Positions 14,103-25,093 of a DNA stretch of 64,000 nucleotides are shown here, piece after piece. A program made the translations under genes and the position numbers. Under the pieces are notes generated by a model, which did no database searches, was not told the DNA's origin, and worked only from the letters and a program-made list of their open reading frames with translations. Numbering within the stretch: the first letter of the stretch is position 1; the number at the start of each line of letters is the position of its first letter. The stretch is from Thamnidium elegans (lineage: Eukaryota; Mucoromycota; Mucoromycetes; Mucorales; Mucoraceae). The stretch is taken from contig JAIXMG010000024.1 in assembly GCA_025201345.1 (NCBI GenBank), positions 496,001 through 560,000 on the forward strand, written 5' to 3'.

Positions 14103-17100
14103 AATTGCTGGCTGAAAAATAAATAAAAATAAAATAAAAAGAGACAAAAGAGATTTATTTTTACTTTATATATTATTTTTTTATTTAAAAGTGCGGTTTC
14201 ATATGTGTAGAAGAGATAAATTACAAATGTTCAAGTATGCAAAAAAAAAAAATTTGTATTGATAGCACGTGTAGCTATCGGAACAGTCAATGACTTCATT
14301 ACCATGATTCTTTTAATGTTTATGTAGTTACACTGTGGAACAACACTTTGGGGGGGGAGTGGGCTAAGATCAATAATATTATATATATATATATATATCC
14401 CTGGCGTTATAATATACGGTACTAGTTTCACAGTCTATACACGTTTTTCATAAAAGTATAGCGTTCATATTCAATTCTTTTCGTGATTACAGTTAAATCC
14501 ACATGCTTTTCTATGAAAAGCACCCGTTTCTGATCACCCCTACCAGTGATATTGCATGATCTAATTTATTAATAACTCGTTATTCAGATGAGTTAGAGCC
14601 AAAAATACTGTTGTAAGCTAGATCAATTACAGTATAACTACGTAAATACGTCAAAACATAAGACGATCTACTGTGAAACATCTGTATTTTTTTACTACGC
14701 ATATTGTTCATGACTTCATCCGGATCTGCGCAAGTTCGTTCATGGATCCGACAGCTACTCCCCAAGGCATCCTGGATGCTTCTATTATGGCGGCAATTAC
14801 TCACATCCCTTTTTTTTACTTGCCAACTCTTCAAATTATTCTTTCTTTTTCGCTTTTTCGAGAGAATAACTTTGAGCGGCGCTCGCGTAGTATAATAGTT
14901 CTCCCGCTGCATTAACGAGAATTTTTTATATGGCATAAACAAACCCATATATAAACGCCCTCTATCTGAAACATAAACAGCGGACCGAGAGTCTGTTTCC
15001 TCTTTTTTTGTTTAAGGGATGAAAGTAATTTTCTTTAAAAAAATATCCAAACGCACCTTTACTGTTATAAAATAAAGACTAGCTCATCAAAATTCATCTT
15101 CTGAAGTATGTATTGATGCGGTTTTATAACCTGTGTGATGGATACAACAGGTGTAGAAATAAACCAGTTCTTGTAAAGTATATCATCACTTTATTTTAAG
15201 GCAATAAAGATATAATGATATCCTTTTAGCTTGTATATTTTGCTTATGTTCAAAAATATTATATATGCGTATATTAAGAGGATTTTATGTTTAAAGAAAA
15301 GGGGCGATATAGTTTAAATAGATAAAGTAGCTTATTTTATTTTAAAAAATCATTATGTAAAATGGGACAGACGTTAGCCGTTCTCTTCTTCTTTTTTTTA
15401 AGTAAAAAAGAAAAAGAAAAAGAAGAGACCGTTTTACAAGCATAGCCAACGAGGAGGCCTTTATCCTTGTATGCTTTTCGCTTTTAATTCACTAACGGAA
15501 AAAGCCACCAGCAGGTCCCCCTAGTCAGAGAATTGCCAGAAGAAAAAACGTGATTTCCTTTGATTTCGCCTAGGTCTGTAATGTTGTCTACTTTGGAAAA
15601 AGAAAGGCTATTGGTTATTATGTTTACTGATCGGAATAAAAAAATAGAGATAACACTAAATATAGTATACATTTTTTTTATACTTCAAACTTCTGACAGA
15701 TCCTTAATTCCTGCACTGCTGGAGTTTTTTTTATATAAGGAGTTACACCAGTAAAGGAAAAAGTAGTATGCTGCCAAAATCGAACAAGTTCAGGTTATCA
15801 ACACGATGGCACCGTTGTTTATTACCCCTATTGTTCAGCTCAAGAAAAGATATAAAAAGTTAGAAATCTTGCATATTTTTTTCTTGTTGAAAACAGAATG
15901 TTATCAAGTATCCATATAATAACTATGTTTGTTTGAACCAAGAACACCTCCTGTTTTATTAGTAGTATTACTTGCTAAATACTTTGGCCCTATTTTTTTA
16001 AAAAAAATATAGCACCATTATGAACGACAAATAAAACTTAGGGCAAAGATGGGAATTCATAGGGATAAGCCAAACATTGAGGCATTGTCTTTTTATTTTA
16101 TCATCTCGGGCCGATCGCCCCAATTAAAAATACAATTGGCTGAGGATTATGCCTATCCTTTTTTTTTTGACAGCATTGTGCTCCTTTCAAAACTGAAGCT
16201 TTTATATATATATATTTAGGCGATACATTGCTTTAGTCTCCCAGCGGAATTGTATTAGGTTAGGTACAAAACCCTCTTTGTTCTGAGGGCCGGGTTGAAC
16301 GAGTAGATAACATTCTAATATAAAGGATAAAATATTATATTTCACAACAAAGTCCCACTTCTTGAACACAGTGGTAATTCCATAGACAAACGAGTGACAT
16401 CGTAGGTTAGGGACAACATTGTTATTGGACATAATAAGTGTGTATTATTATAAATAGAGACAATGCTATCGTATTTAGATAAAAAGCTTTATTGAACAAA
16501 AACACAAATAAAAAAAAATGCACTCCTCTTGGTTCACAAAATAAGAATACTTCGTTACTAACAGGACAAGCAGCCACGGGAAGGCGAGAGTACTTCTGGT
16601 CCCAAAAAGTAAAAGTAGATCCATCTGATCAGTAGAATAAACTACATCACAAAAGGAACTACTTATAAAATACTACATATTCTTACTTTCCAATACAAAG
16701 GCCACCCCCACAATTACGAGCACAAAGGATTTTTCAGTAAGGACTCTAGGTCAGAGGCACGGAGCGGGCATAAATGTCGGCACCGAAATTCCACCAACCC
16801 AACCAGCAAACCGATATCCATCAACTATGTTTTTCCATTACAGAAAAAGAGAAGATGATTGAGGACGATACCGTGTGACACAGCTAAGGAACTGCACCAA
16901 TTGCCCGTCGAATGCATTGAGATTCCGGTATAAAAACAACCCGCAAGGATAGTATCAGAATGTAGCCACCAGATAAACTATAAGAATGTATTCGATTTTA
17001 GCAGAAAAGAAAACAAACTAGTTTGGTAGGTATCTCTTCGTCTCACAACTTACAACTCCAGAGATAAGAAAATGCCACATGCAATGTTGACGCCAGTTCT

Positions 17101-17559
17101 GATCCCAAGCCTAATGGTGCGACAAAAGACTTTTGTTTTCTTAAATCTCAATCCCATTTATACATTACCTTGGGACAGCTTGAAAGTAATTTACTATATA
17201 AAAAAAAGAAAAGAGTTAATATCAAAAAAGATAATAAAATAAGAGTGTATTTACCTTAAAAAAAACCAATGAAAACGCGTTCAGTAAACCAAGCAAATAC
17301 TAAAAAGTTGCCACTACAAAAAAAATATATATTTATTCATAATGGTGTGCCATGTTTTTGAGAAAGTAGCGCCTGGGCTGTTGAAGCATCCAGACACAGG
17401 AGACAAAGAGAGAGGGTGTTTTAAGGCCCCACATTACAGACTGACCACCTTGAATTTCTTGGACTGTAATTAGCACCGAATATGTAGTAAAAAGGTATAA
17501 AGAGTTTTTTTTTTCTGTTTACTTTGCAAATAAACCTTTTGGGTTTGGCAGACCTTTTT
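14103..17559. other. 3.4-kb region without recognisable genes
   Basis: This separates the gene block from the transposon nest. Open frames are short and mirror each other on both strands (for example 14580-14948). The part from about 16,520 to 17,110 has visibly higher G+C than its surroundings, but no open frame and no snRNA or tRNA signature I could recognise. An (AT)n run lies at 14380-14397. Confidence 0.55.
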
Positions 17560-17690
17560 ATCACCACGGAAAAAATTAGGTGTTTTTGGTGATTTAAGGT
17601 GATTTAAAGTAGTTTTAGGTTGCTTTAAGTGGTTTAAAGCGTTGAGAATGTTAAAGTATAAAAGATATTTGAAGTTAATTGAAATGAATA
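17560..17690 (-). repeat. Dispersed repeat, copy 1 (CACTTAAAG-rich)
   Basis: About 120 bp rich in GGTGATTTAAAG/TTTAAGTGG units. Its reverse complement matches 49769-49890 closely over segments such as CTTTAACATTCTCAACRCT and AAACCACTTAAAGC. It sits just downstream of the tnp2 fragment, so it may be a 3' part of that element. Confidence 0.75.
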
Positions 17691-17816
17691 TTTTTATAAT
17701 AAATCCTATAAAAGCTAGGACGTTACAACTAATTATGTTAATGAAAATGTAAAAGGAGGGTTCTTTAAAGTAACCTTCGAGCTTAAGCACATCTTTGGCC
17801 ATATCAAATAATGTTT

Positions 17817-18542
17817 TCAATCATCTATAATCGACTTGATTGTGCTTACGGGGCTTTGGATTAGCTCTATATCCAGAATTACGTATGTTTGGTTCCTTCC
17901 GGTTCTTTGTAAAGGAGTATCAGAACTGTCTATAAAAAAAACTGGGACCTTATCTTCTGCTCCTTCAACTTTAATATTGTTACATATTCTTGCCCATGCA
18001 AACAGCGATGTCTCCCCTTCCACTTCATACATAAATTCAATAGATACAACGTAAAAATTCTCCTCTGTACCATTAAAATCAGATAAGGGAATTTTTGCAA
18101 TACACACATTGTTTTTTACGGATTTTGCACTGAATCTTACAGACGTATTTCCCTCAAAGTATAGGTCTACTGAATAGATTCTTCGTATTTGCAAATTGTT
18201 TTCGTTTTGGTGGAAGGCCGTACATTTTTGAATGAAGTCAACTCCCAAATACAATAGCTCATTTAATCTAATAAAACCAGACTCTCTACCTCTTCTGGCT
18301 ACAACCTTTCTACTACGTATGTTATCTACGATGTTATATTTACGTGAAATAAAGCCCTGTTCTGCTATTTTTTTGGCAATGTTAAATGCATTTTCGGCTG
18401 GTTTAGATTTTGAACCAATTTGTTGCTTAATCATACCTATCATTCGCTCTAAAGGTCTACAGCTGAACATCCTCATAGGTCCAAGTTGCTTGATCATGTA
18501 GACAATATGTTGTAGGTAATGATGTGTTGCTGTGTGAGCATT
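17817..18542 (-). pseudogene. C-terminal fragment of a tnp2/Plavaka-type transposase
   Basis: An open frame of about 240 codons ending at 17817 with no natural start: upstream it runs straight into the end of the CACTA-like element at 18543. The first part (HYLQHIVYMIKQLGPMRM, then RPLERMIGMIK and KSKPAENAFNIA) has the same arrangement as the C-terminal part of the tnp2-like protein at the right edge of the window (MHHLFHIPHIIEQC, then RSMEREIGNYKK and NVDANAINVLER). This indicates a related Plavaka/CACTA-group transposase. The remaining 150 residues are the variable tail of such proteins. It is truncated and inactive. Which element removed the N-terminal part is uncertain, because the CACTA copy next to it lacks a matching target duplication here. 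Confidence 0.7.
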
Positions 18543-19524
18543 CACTATGGCCAGATATTTAGTAAATGATACTGTTATTAGTGGACATAGTTACTAAATA
18601 CGGAATATATTCCGCTATTTTCAATAGAAAATACTCTTCCCCTTTTTTTTAGATTTTTTCTTTACCCGGGAATTAAAGTATTAAAAAGGTGCATATCAAT
18701 GTTCTATAACATATAGGTATATTACAGCGTCATGGTCGTTTAGATCTTAGTACTTACATGTATAGAGGAATAAGTTAATTATCAAAGTACAAATAATATA
18801 GACAAATATACAAATTTATTTAAAGGAAAAAAAAAAAAGAAAAAAAGACACTGCCACGTTATCCAAAAAAAAAAAAAAAAAAAAAAAAAATAGAGACGCT
18901 ACGATAATAAAAAAAATTGATTTACTACATATATTCGTGCTTTCTTTTTTTCAGTATACTTAGGACTTACTATATAAATTTCAGAATCACGTATAAAAAA
19001 AGAGGTCGTTTAGCCAAGCAGAAGGTGACTTTTTTTTTCAACCACAGACGTAAGCGACCTTGCCTTCCCCCCCCCCCCCTTTTTTTTCTTTTCCTTTTTT
19101 ATATATACTTTTACTTCACTTTATACATAAAAGACTAATCTCAATGGTAACAATAAACTGAATCTCTTGAAATGGAACATAACTGTTTTTCTTCTTCTCT
19201 AGTTCATTCGCCTCTATTGTATCCCTAAACGCTAAGTAAAGTATTTTTTTTTATTTTGTTCCACTGCTAAAACAATTTTTTTTTTGTTCGTTTGCTTTTA
19301 GATATTTAACCATTGAATACTATTATGGTTCACCTTAAGGTACACATCTTTTAGTTATTTTTATTTACCACCTATTAATATCTACAAACGTTTATATATT
19401 TACAGAGAAGAAACCGTTTAACCATATGTCTTGGCTTTTTATTTACTTGTAAGTTTGATAATAACACTATTTATGTAAAACAGATTTTAACCATATATAT
19501 TATGTAGAAGTAAGTTGTTATAAA

Positions 19525-19690
19525 TGGCTACTGAATAAAGAACAACGGCTACTAAATAAAAATCAATGGCTACTAAATAAAGAGCAATGGCTACTGAATA
19601 AACAGAGATTTTACTAAATAAAAAACAATGGCTACTGAATAAAGAGCAATGGTTACTGAATAAAGAGCAATGGTTACTGAATAAACAGAC
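19525..19690 (+). repeat. Subterminal tandem repeats of the CACTA-like element
   Basis: About eight imperfect copies of a 20-21 bp unit, TGGCTACTRAATAAARARCAA-like, are arrayed head to tail. Such subterminal arrays are the usual binding sites for the transposase of CACTA elements. The same array is present in copy 2 (about 37986-38088, continuing at 39235-39280), where a Merlin element cuts through it. Confidence 0.85.
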
Positions 19691-19882
19691 TCATGGCGTA
19701 TTTTTTAGTGGAATTTCTACTAAATAGGGTATATAAGATACCATTTCAATTTCAGTATCCAACCTACTGCGTTCAGTGGAAAATATACTGCATAATAAAT
19801 CCAGTATACATGGATACTAAATTCAGTAACCATACTATCTCATAGTTTCCGAATTTACAGTGTGCATATTTAGAAACACTTC

Positions 19883-20428
19883 TGTTATATCTACGTATTA
19901 TATTTCAATAAATACTAATTTATATATACTTATACAAGTCATATCCTTATATGTCACTTACATAAGCTATACACAAATCACAGTATTTATTTACAAATTA
20001 ATCTCAGATATATTCTATTGTTCTATCGCTTTGATCATAAAACTAGAAGACTGCTTAAACTCTTGACAAACAGAAGATAACTGGTTTACATAAATAATTG
20101 TCACATTATTTATAATCAACAAGCCTCTATCTTACGTCTTTTGTTAAAGAAGCCAATTAGAAACATAATACGCATCGCTGCTATTGTAATTGACCTTCTA
20201 AAGAATCTATTTATCTTTCCAAATTGCTCATTCATTAATGTCTCGTTGAAACTGTCCAAGTTTCACATTAATGATAAGCGCTTATTCAACCCATAATATG
20301 TATATAAGGCACACACTTTTTCATTAATAAAAATAACAATCTATTCTTAGTCTGATAATTATCTAGTTATTTTACTTTTTTATTTTATTTTTTGATATAA
20401 CTTTTATTTTATAACCGTTAATATCACA
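19883..20428 (+). mobile_element. Solo LTR 1 (Ty3/gypsy type)
   Basis: 546 bp starting TGTTATATCTACG and ending AATATCACA, flanked by a perfect 5-bp duplication ACTTC (19878-19882 and 20429-20433). Copy 2 of the host element has the uninterrupted site, so both boundaries are proven. It has a TATATAAGGCACAC promoter-like motif near 20301. It is homologous to the solo LTR at 23412-23955. Confidence 0.93.
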
Positions 20429-20475
20429 ACTTCTACTGTTATTAGTATAAAAAACAACTTTATCTGGCCACAGTG

Positions 20476-21730
20476 CGATGTCTCAGAACATATTATTGTT
20501 GACGTAGTCTTGTCTTTTGAGAACAACCAGTCAATTAGTACTTGTGCTATGATTGATTCTGGTGCTATGTCAAACTTTATTGATATTGAGTTTTGTAAAA
20601 ATAATCGAATATCGTTCATAGATAAAGTTGCACCGATTGAAGTACTCACAGTAGATGGTACACCGATTAGCTCAGGATGGGTACAGCATGAATCAACCGC
20701 TATGTTAAAAATTGGCCCACACAACGAAGTAATAACGTTTGACATTACAAAGTTAGGTCAATACCCAGTCATACTTGGTATGCCATGGCTCAAAAAACAT
20801 GACACAACAATTATTTGGTCAGAACATCAAGTTATCTTTAATTCTAAATTATGTGTTGAGAACTGTTTAAAAAGTGTACCAAAACTAGATCACTCATTAT
20901 CACGCCCATCGGATAAAGTATTACCTTCTATCTCAATTGTTTCAGCTACGGCTATATTGGAAGATATACAAGAAAACGATTATGGTTGGATCGATGTATC
21001 AAATCTAAGCAAAGGTGGATTAACTGCAGATTCAATTTCACTTTGCTCTTCAGACATACAGACAGATTCAACATTACAATCGCCTGAAACAACAATTATT
21101 CCTGAGAAATACTATGATCATCGAGAAGTGTTCAGCAAGAAGAAATCAGATACGTTACCTCCTCGCCGTCCATGTGATCATAAAATCGTATTAGAAGATG
21201 GTAAAATACCCCCATTCGGTCCTATTTATCCACTATCACAGGAAGAGCTACAAGAACTATCAAATTATTTGAAAGAAAACTTAGCAAAAGGATTTATCGG
21301 GATATCGACCAGTCCTTGTGGTGCCCCAGTACTATTTGCAAAGAAAAAAGATGGTAGTCTAAGACTTTGCGTCGACAGTCGAGGGCTGAACAAAATAACA
21401 ATAAAAGATAGAACTGCACTACCGCTAATTAAAGAAATGATAGATAGGCTAGCTACTGCTAAATACTTCACTAAACTCGACATTCGTAATGCTTACTATA
21501 GAATCCGAATCGCTGAAGGTGATGAATGAAAAACAGCCTTTAGAACTAAATACGGTCACTTTGAATACAATGTTCTAAGCTTTGGATTAACCAACAGCCC
21601 TAGTACGTTCATGGCGTTTATGAATGAGACTTTAAGAGAGTACCTCGATGTATTTTGCGTCTGTTACCTAGATGACATATTAATTTACACTGATGGTGAT
21701 CTAGAATTACACACCTCCCATGTAAAACTA
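20476..21730 (+). pseudogene. Ty3/gypsy chromovirus: protease and reverse transcriptase piece
   Basis: The retroviral-type protease has the catalytic motif MIDSGAMSNFID and a flap-like region ending ILGMPWL. It is followed by the RT fingers and palm: GFIGISTSPCGAPVLFAKK, then LRLCVDSRGLNKITIKD, KLDIRNAYYRI and the active site [12 protein letters not shown] at 21527-21529 replaces the conserved Trp of DEWKTAF. Gag is absent: the frame enters directly from the right end of the CACTA-like element. The piece ends where a Tc1 element enters after HTSHVKL. RNase H and integrase continue further right in several pieces. It is dead. Confidence 0.93.
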
Positions 21731-23372
21731 CTGTGAGGGGAAAAATGGTACCGTTTGATTGAAAAAATTAGGTTTTACATTAATTCAAGCCTGTTTGAGA
21801 ATTTTATCAGCGTAAGTAATATTTTACTTTAAAGAGAAAAGTCTCAGCTATAAATGATGTAGCCTATGCGCTTGTAAGTTTACCACGGGTTGAATGGTCA
21901 GGTCTCAAATATTCCTTGTCAATAATTTATAAAAAAAATTAAATAGATTACATTAGAATTCGACAGCATTCCTCTAGATTGAAATGTCGAATAAACTTCA
22001 AAAATGCTCTGAGTTATGCTGTATATACGCCCTTGCTAAAAATATTAAAATAGTATATTAAGAACTGTTTAACGGTTCATATTCGATCATTTCTACTTTG
22101 ATTTACCTTTTATATTGAATATTACATTATGGTTCCCCGTTTATCCTCTGAATTCAAGAATTCGATCACACCTTTGCTGTTCCGTAAAGTACCTTACTCT
22201 AGCATTATGAAAACTTATCCAGCAACTTCCAAAAATACGTTGACTCGCCTTAGGAAGCTTTACTTAGGTGCTGGTCATGTGACCAAGGGTAGTAGATCAA
22301 GCAAAATGACTTATCAGACCAAGTCTTATGTTGCAAGGCAGCTTCGAACAGGTGCTCTAGAAGATCCTTGAGGTGTTCAGAAACTTTTAAGTTCAGAGCA
22401 GGTAGAAATGTCATTGAATGGTATTCGAAAGTCTCTCCGACAAATGGGATTTAAGGCAAAAAGGAAGGTCAAGACTAACTTCGTTAGCAGGAGAAACATA
22501 ATCATTCGTCTGGCATGGGCAAAAAATTGTAGGTATCTTACAGTAGATTAGTGGCGTCAGTGGGTGTTTTCTGACGAGACTAGGGTCAATATGTGGGATT
22601 CTGACGGTAATTCTTTTTATTGGTCCGATGGCGATGAAACTTTACGATCCCATCAAGTGGAGCCTCATGTGCAAGGAGATGGTGGAGGAGTCATTTTCTG
22701 GAGCTGTATGGCAGCAAAAGAACCAGGATATGGCGCTACAATTATAGATGGAACTGTCAACTCAGAGGAGTACGTTAAAATTTTAGGTACATCTTTAATA
22801 GACACGCTTGATCACTTTGACCTGGCTCCGATTACCATATGTTTCCAACAAGACAAAGCAATTCCGCACACTTCTGTAACTGCTAAACAGTGGTTTATTG
22901 ACAACAGATTCTCTGTAGATACTGTGCTAGATTGGCCTGCGCAAAATCTGGATTTAAATCCTATAGAGCATGTGTGATATCGACTAAAGCGGAGGTCGGA
23001 CTATTACGCAACAAGACCTGCGACAAAAGAAGAACTAGCAGACCGAATTGAGAAGTAATGGTATGGATTTACTCAAAAGGGCTGTATTAAATATATGGAC
23101 ACTATGCCAGCTCGAATTGAAGCAGTGGTCAAGGCCAAAGGAGGAGCAACTCGCTATTGAGATATTTTCCTATTTTAATAAAATCCAATATTTTACTTTA
23201 TTCATTAAATTTTGTACTATACTAAATATTCTTTTACAAATACTATGTCACTTGAAAGCCTCTTTAATTCTGAAGATTTGATACTAGTTACAAAACTTGG
23301 AAGTAAGCAAAAAAAAATGGGAGGAAAAGCAAGTAATTTCTCAATTGGATGGTACCATTTTTCCCCTCACAG
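21731..23372 (+). mobile_element. Tc1/mariner element A
   Basis: 1,642 bp with terminal repeats GTGAGGGGAAAAATGGTACC (inverted at the right end) and TA duplications at 21729-21730 and 23373-23374. It is inserted in the chromovirus RT. The RT thumb and the first part of RNase H are missing at the junction, so a deletion of chromovirus sequence accompanied or preceded the insertion. Confidence 0.93.
22129..23160 (+). pseudogene. Tc1 transposase A, several stop codons
   Basis: A full-length Tc1 transposase frame of about 343 codons with at least four in-frame stops: after ALEDP (TGA), before WRQWVFSDET (TAG), after NPIEHV (TGA) and after RIEK (TAA). The N-terminal helix-turn-helix, the first catalytic Asp in FSDET, the second in QQDKAIPH and the Glu in NPIEH are all visible. 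Two of the stops look like TGG to TGA changes at conserved Trp codons. It is inactive and older than element B. Confidence 0.9.
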
Positions 23373-23411
23373 TAGATTGTTTTCTGCATTGGCGACACTA
23401 TTTAGAAGGCA

Positions 23412-23955
23412 TGTTGTACTTACGTAGTATATTCAATGATACAAATTTATACATAATTTATACAAGTATATGTTCTCACATATTTCTTACATAAATTATA
23501 CACAAATGTTGTATATTACATATATCTACTCAGACACCTTCTATTGTTCTCTTTTATCGATTATATAAGCATTAGACTGTTTTAATTCTTATCAAGGACA
23601 GATAACTGGTTCATAAATAATGCCCCAATTACTTTGAATGAACAAGCCTCTATCCTGGATCTCTTATTTAGAAAAGCCAATTAGAAAGATAATAAGCATT
23701 GCCGCTGTTACAATTGACCTTCTAAAGAAACTATTTATATTTCCAAATTGCTCATCTACTATTAGATGGTTAACATTGTCCATGTTTCATATTAAGTGGA
23801 TAAGCGCTTATTTAACTTATTTTGTATATAAGGCACACATTATTTCATTAATAAAAACAACAATTCCTTTTTTAAAGTCTGATAAATTCTACGTTTATTT
23901 TCTTTATTTTTCTTTTTTGATATTCACTCTTATTAGCATAATCGTCAATATCACA
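23412..23955 (+). mobile_element. Solo LTR 2 (Ty3/gypsy type)
   Basis: 544 bp, TGTTGTACTTACG...AATATCACA, flanked by a perfect AGGCA duplication (23407-23411 and 23956-23960). It interrupts the chromovirus RNase H region between HWRHYLEG and the TLVLTDHKNLEYF segment; removing the LTR and one AGGCA rejoins the frame. It is homologous to solo LTR 1 but clearly diverged. Confidence 0.93.
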
Positions 23956-24554
23956 AGGCACTAAGGAAAAGACACTGGTATTAACTGACCACAAAAACTT
24001 AGAATATTTTCTGCACACTAAACAATTAAACAGAAGACAAGCCCGATGGTTAATAAAACTGTCTGCTTACAACTTTGTAATAAAATACCGCCCAGCAAAA
24101 CAGAGTGGTAGAGCCGATGCGCTTAGTCGACGTCCCGATTTGGGTTTTAAGGAGGGGGAGAAACAACCAATTCATACTCTGTTAAGCCCAGAACAACTGA
24201 TTTTGTCAACTACCACTACAATCAACGTCGGTATCGACAAAGAATTAATTGACGAAATAGTAGAAAAAACCAAATCGGACACAAAGCTACATCATATTTA
24301 TCAAGTGTTGCAGAATCCAGATAATATCCCTAGACCTATCATTAAAAGTCTACAAAACTATAGTGTCGACCAACAATCCAAACTATTATTGTCAAGATCA
24401 ATGGTTTGTATACCCGATAATGATGAATTGAAGATCAAATTATTGAAACAACATCACGATTCGGTCTCTGCAGGTCATTTCGGTAGAGCTAAGACATACG
24501 AATTGTTATCCAGGAACTATTGGTGGCCTGGTATGAAGAATTTTGTTAATCGAT
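23956..24554 (+). pseudogene. Chromovirus RNase H end and integrase N-terminal piece
   Basis: A continuous frame carries the RNase H signature LTDHKNLEYF, RRQARWLIKL and YRPAKQSGRADALSRR, then the integrase His-Cys zinc-binding region (HHDSVSAGHFGRAKTYELL, then YWWPGMKNFVNR). It stops where the 6.5-kb Merlin element enters at the 8-bp site TAATCGAT. The next part of the same integrase resumes at 31110. Confidence 0.9.
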
Positions 24555-25093
24555 GGCTAATGTATGAGATAGGTCCCAGGAGCCTAGAGGTCGTAATAAT
24601 AAACCTAACGGAGTATAAATAATAGATTTATAGGTCAAAAAATTTATGCGGATGTAATGATAGTATTTATATCTCGCTATCTTTAGAACTCCACCCGTGA
24701 TGGCGGAATTCTGTGTAGTTGGTATACATATAGCATCATAACTCATCTATTATAATCTCAATTTGGATGGGACTAGCACCATTCGAAAGAAAAAATGTTT
24801 TTATATTTATAACTAATTTTAAAATTTTAAGCTTATTAAATCAATGTGTAGTAAAATAAGTTTGAAAACTGTCACACTAGTAAAACCCAATGCGAAAGAC
24901 GTATGCGAGGTTATAAGCTTTCGGTAACGAGTCATCAGCTGCAATTAATTTATTAGGTAAGAAGACTATAGCTAAATTGGTCTAAAGTGATTTTATTTAA
25001 AGTATAAAAGAAATAGGAAAATTGGGAAATGATGTTTTTAGGTAGTTATTACAGTATATTAAAAAAAAAAAAAGTAATTACATAGTTGTTTTA

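Larger units (their letters stand above)
18543..20475. mobile_element. CACTA-like non-autonomous element, copy 1 (with LTR inside)
   Basis: The ends are CACTATGGCCAGATA and, inverted, CACTGTGGCCAGATA. It has no transposase. Without the LTR inside it, its length is about 1.38 kb, and it matches copy 2 (37000-39511) almost throughout. CACTA ends and subterminal repeats place it in the CACTA/EnSpm group, probably mobilised by a tnp2/Plavaka-type transposase (inference). The flanking trinucleotides differ (ATT left, CGA right), so one side has been rearranged, unlike copy 2. Confidence 0.85.

Noticed and set aside
16202..16432. 76-codon leftward frame
   Set aside because: No homology pattern, no splice context and no codon bias like the host genes.
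18540..20478. 3-bp duplication for CACTA-like copy 1
   Set aside because: Flanks ATT and CGA differ; only copy 2 has a true duplication (ACT).
20404..20745. 113-codon leftward frame over the chromovirus start
   Set aside because: Shadow of the protease frame on the other strand; no recognisable domain.
22129..22371. Separate small gene of 80 codons
   Set aside because: It is only the first part of the Tc1 A transposase up to the first premature stop.
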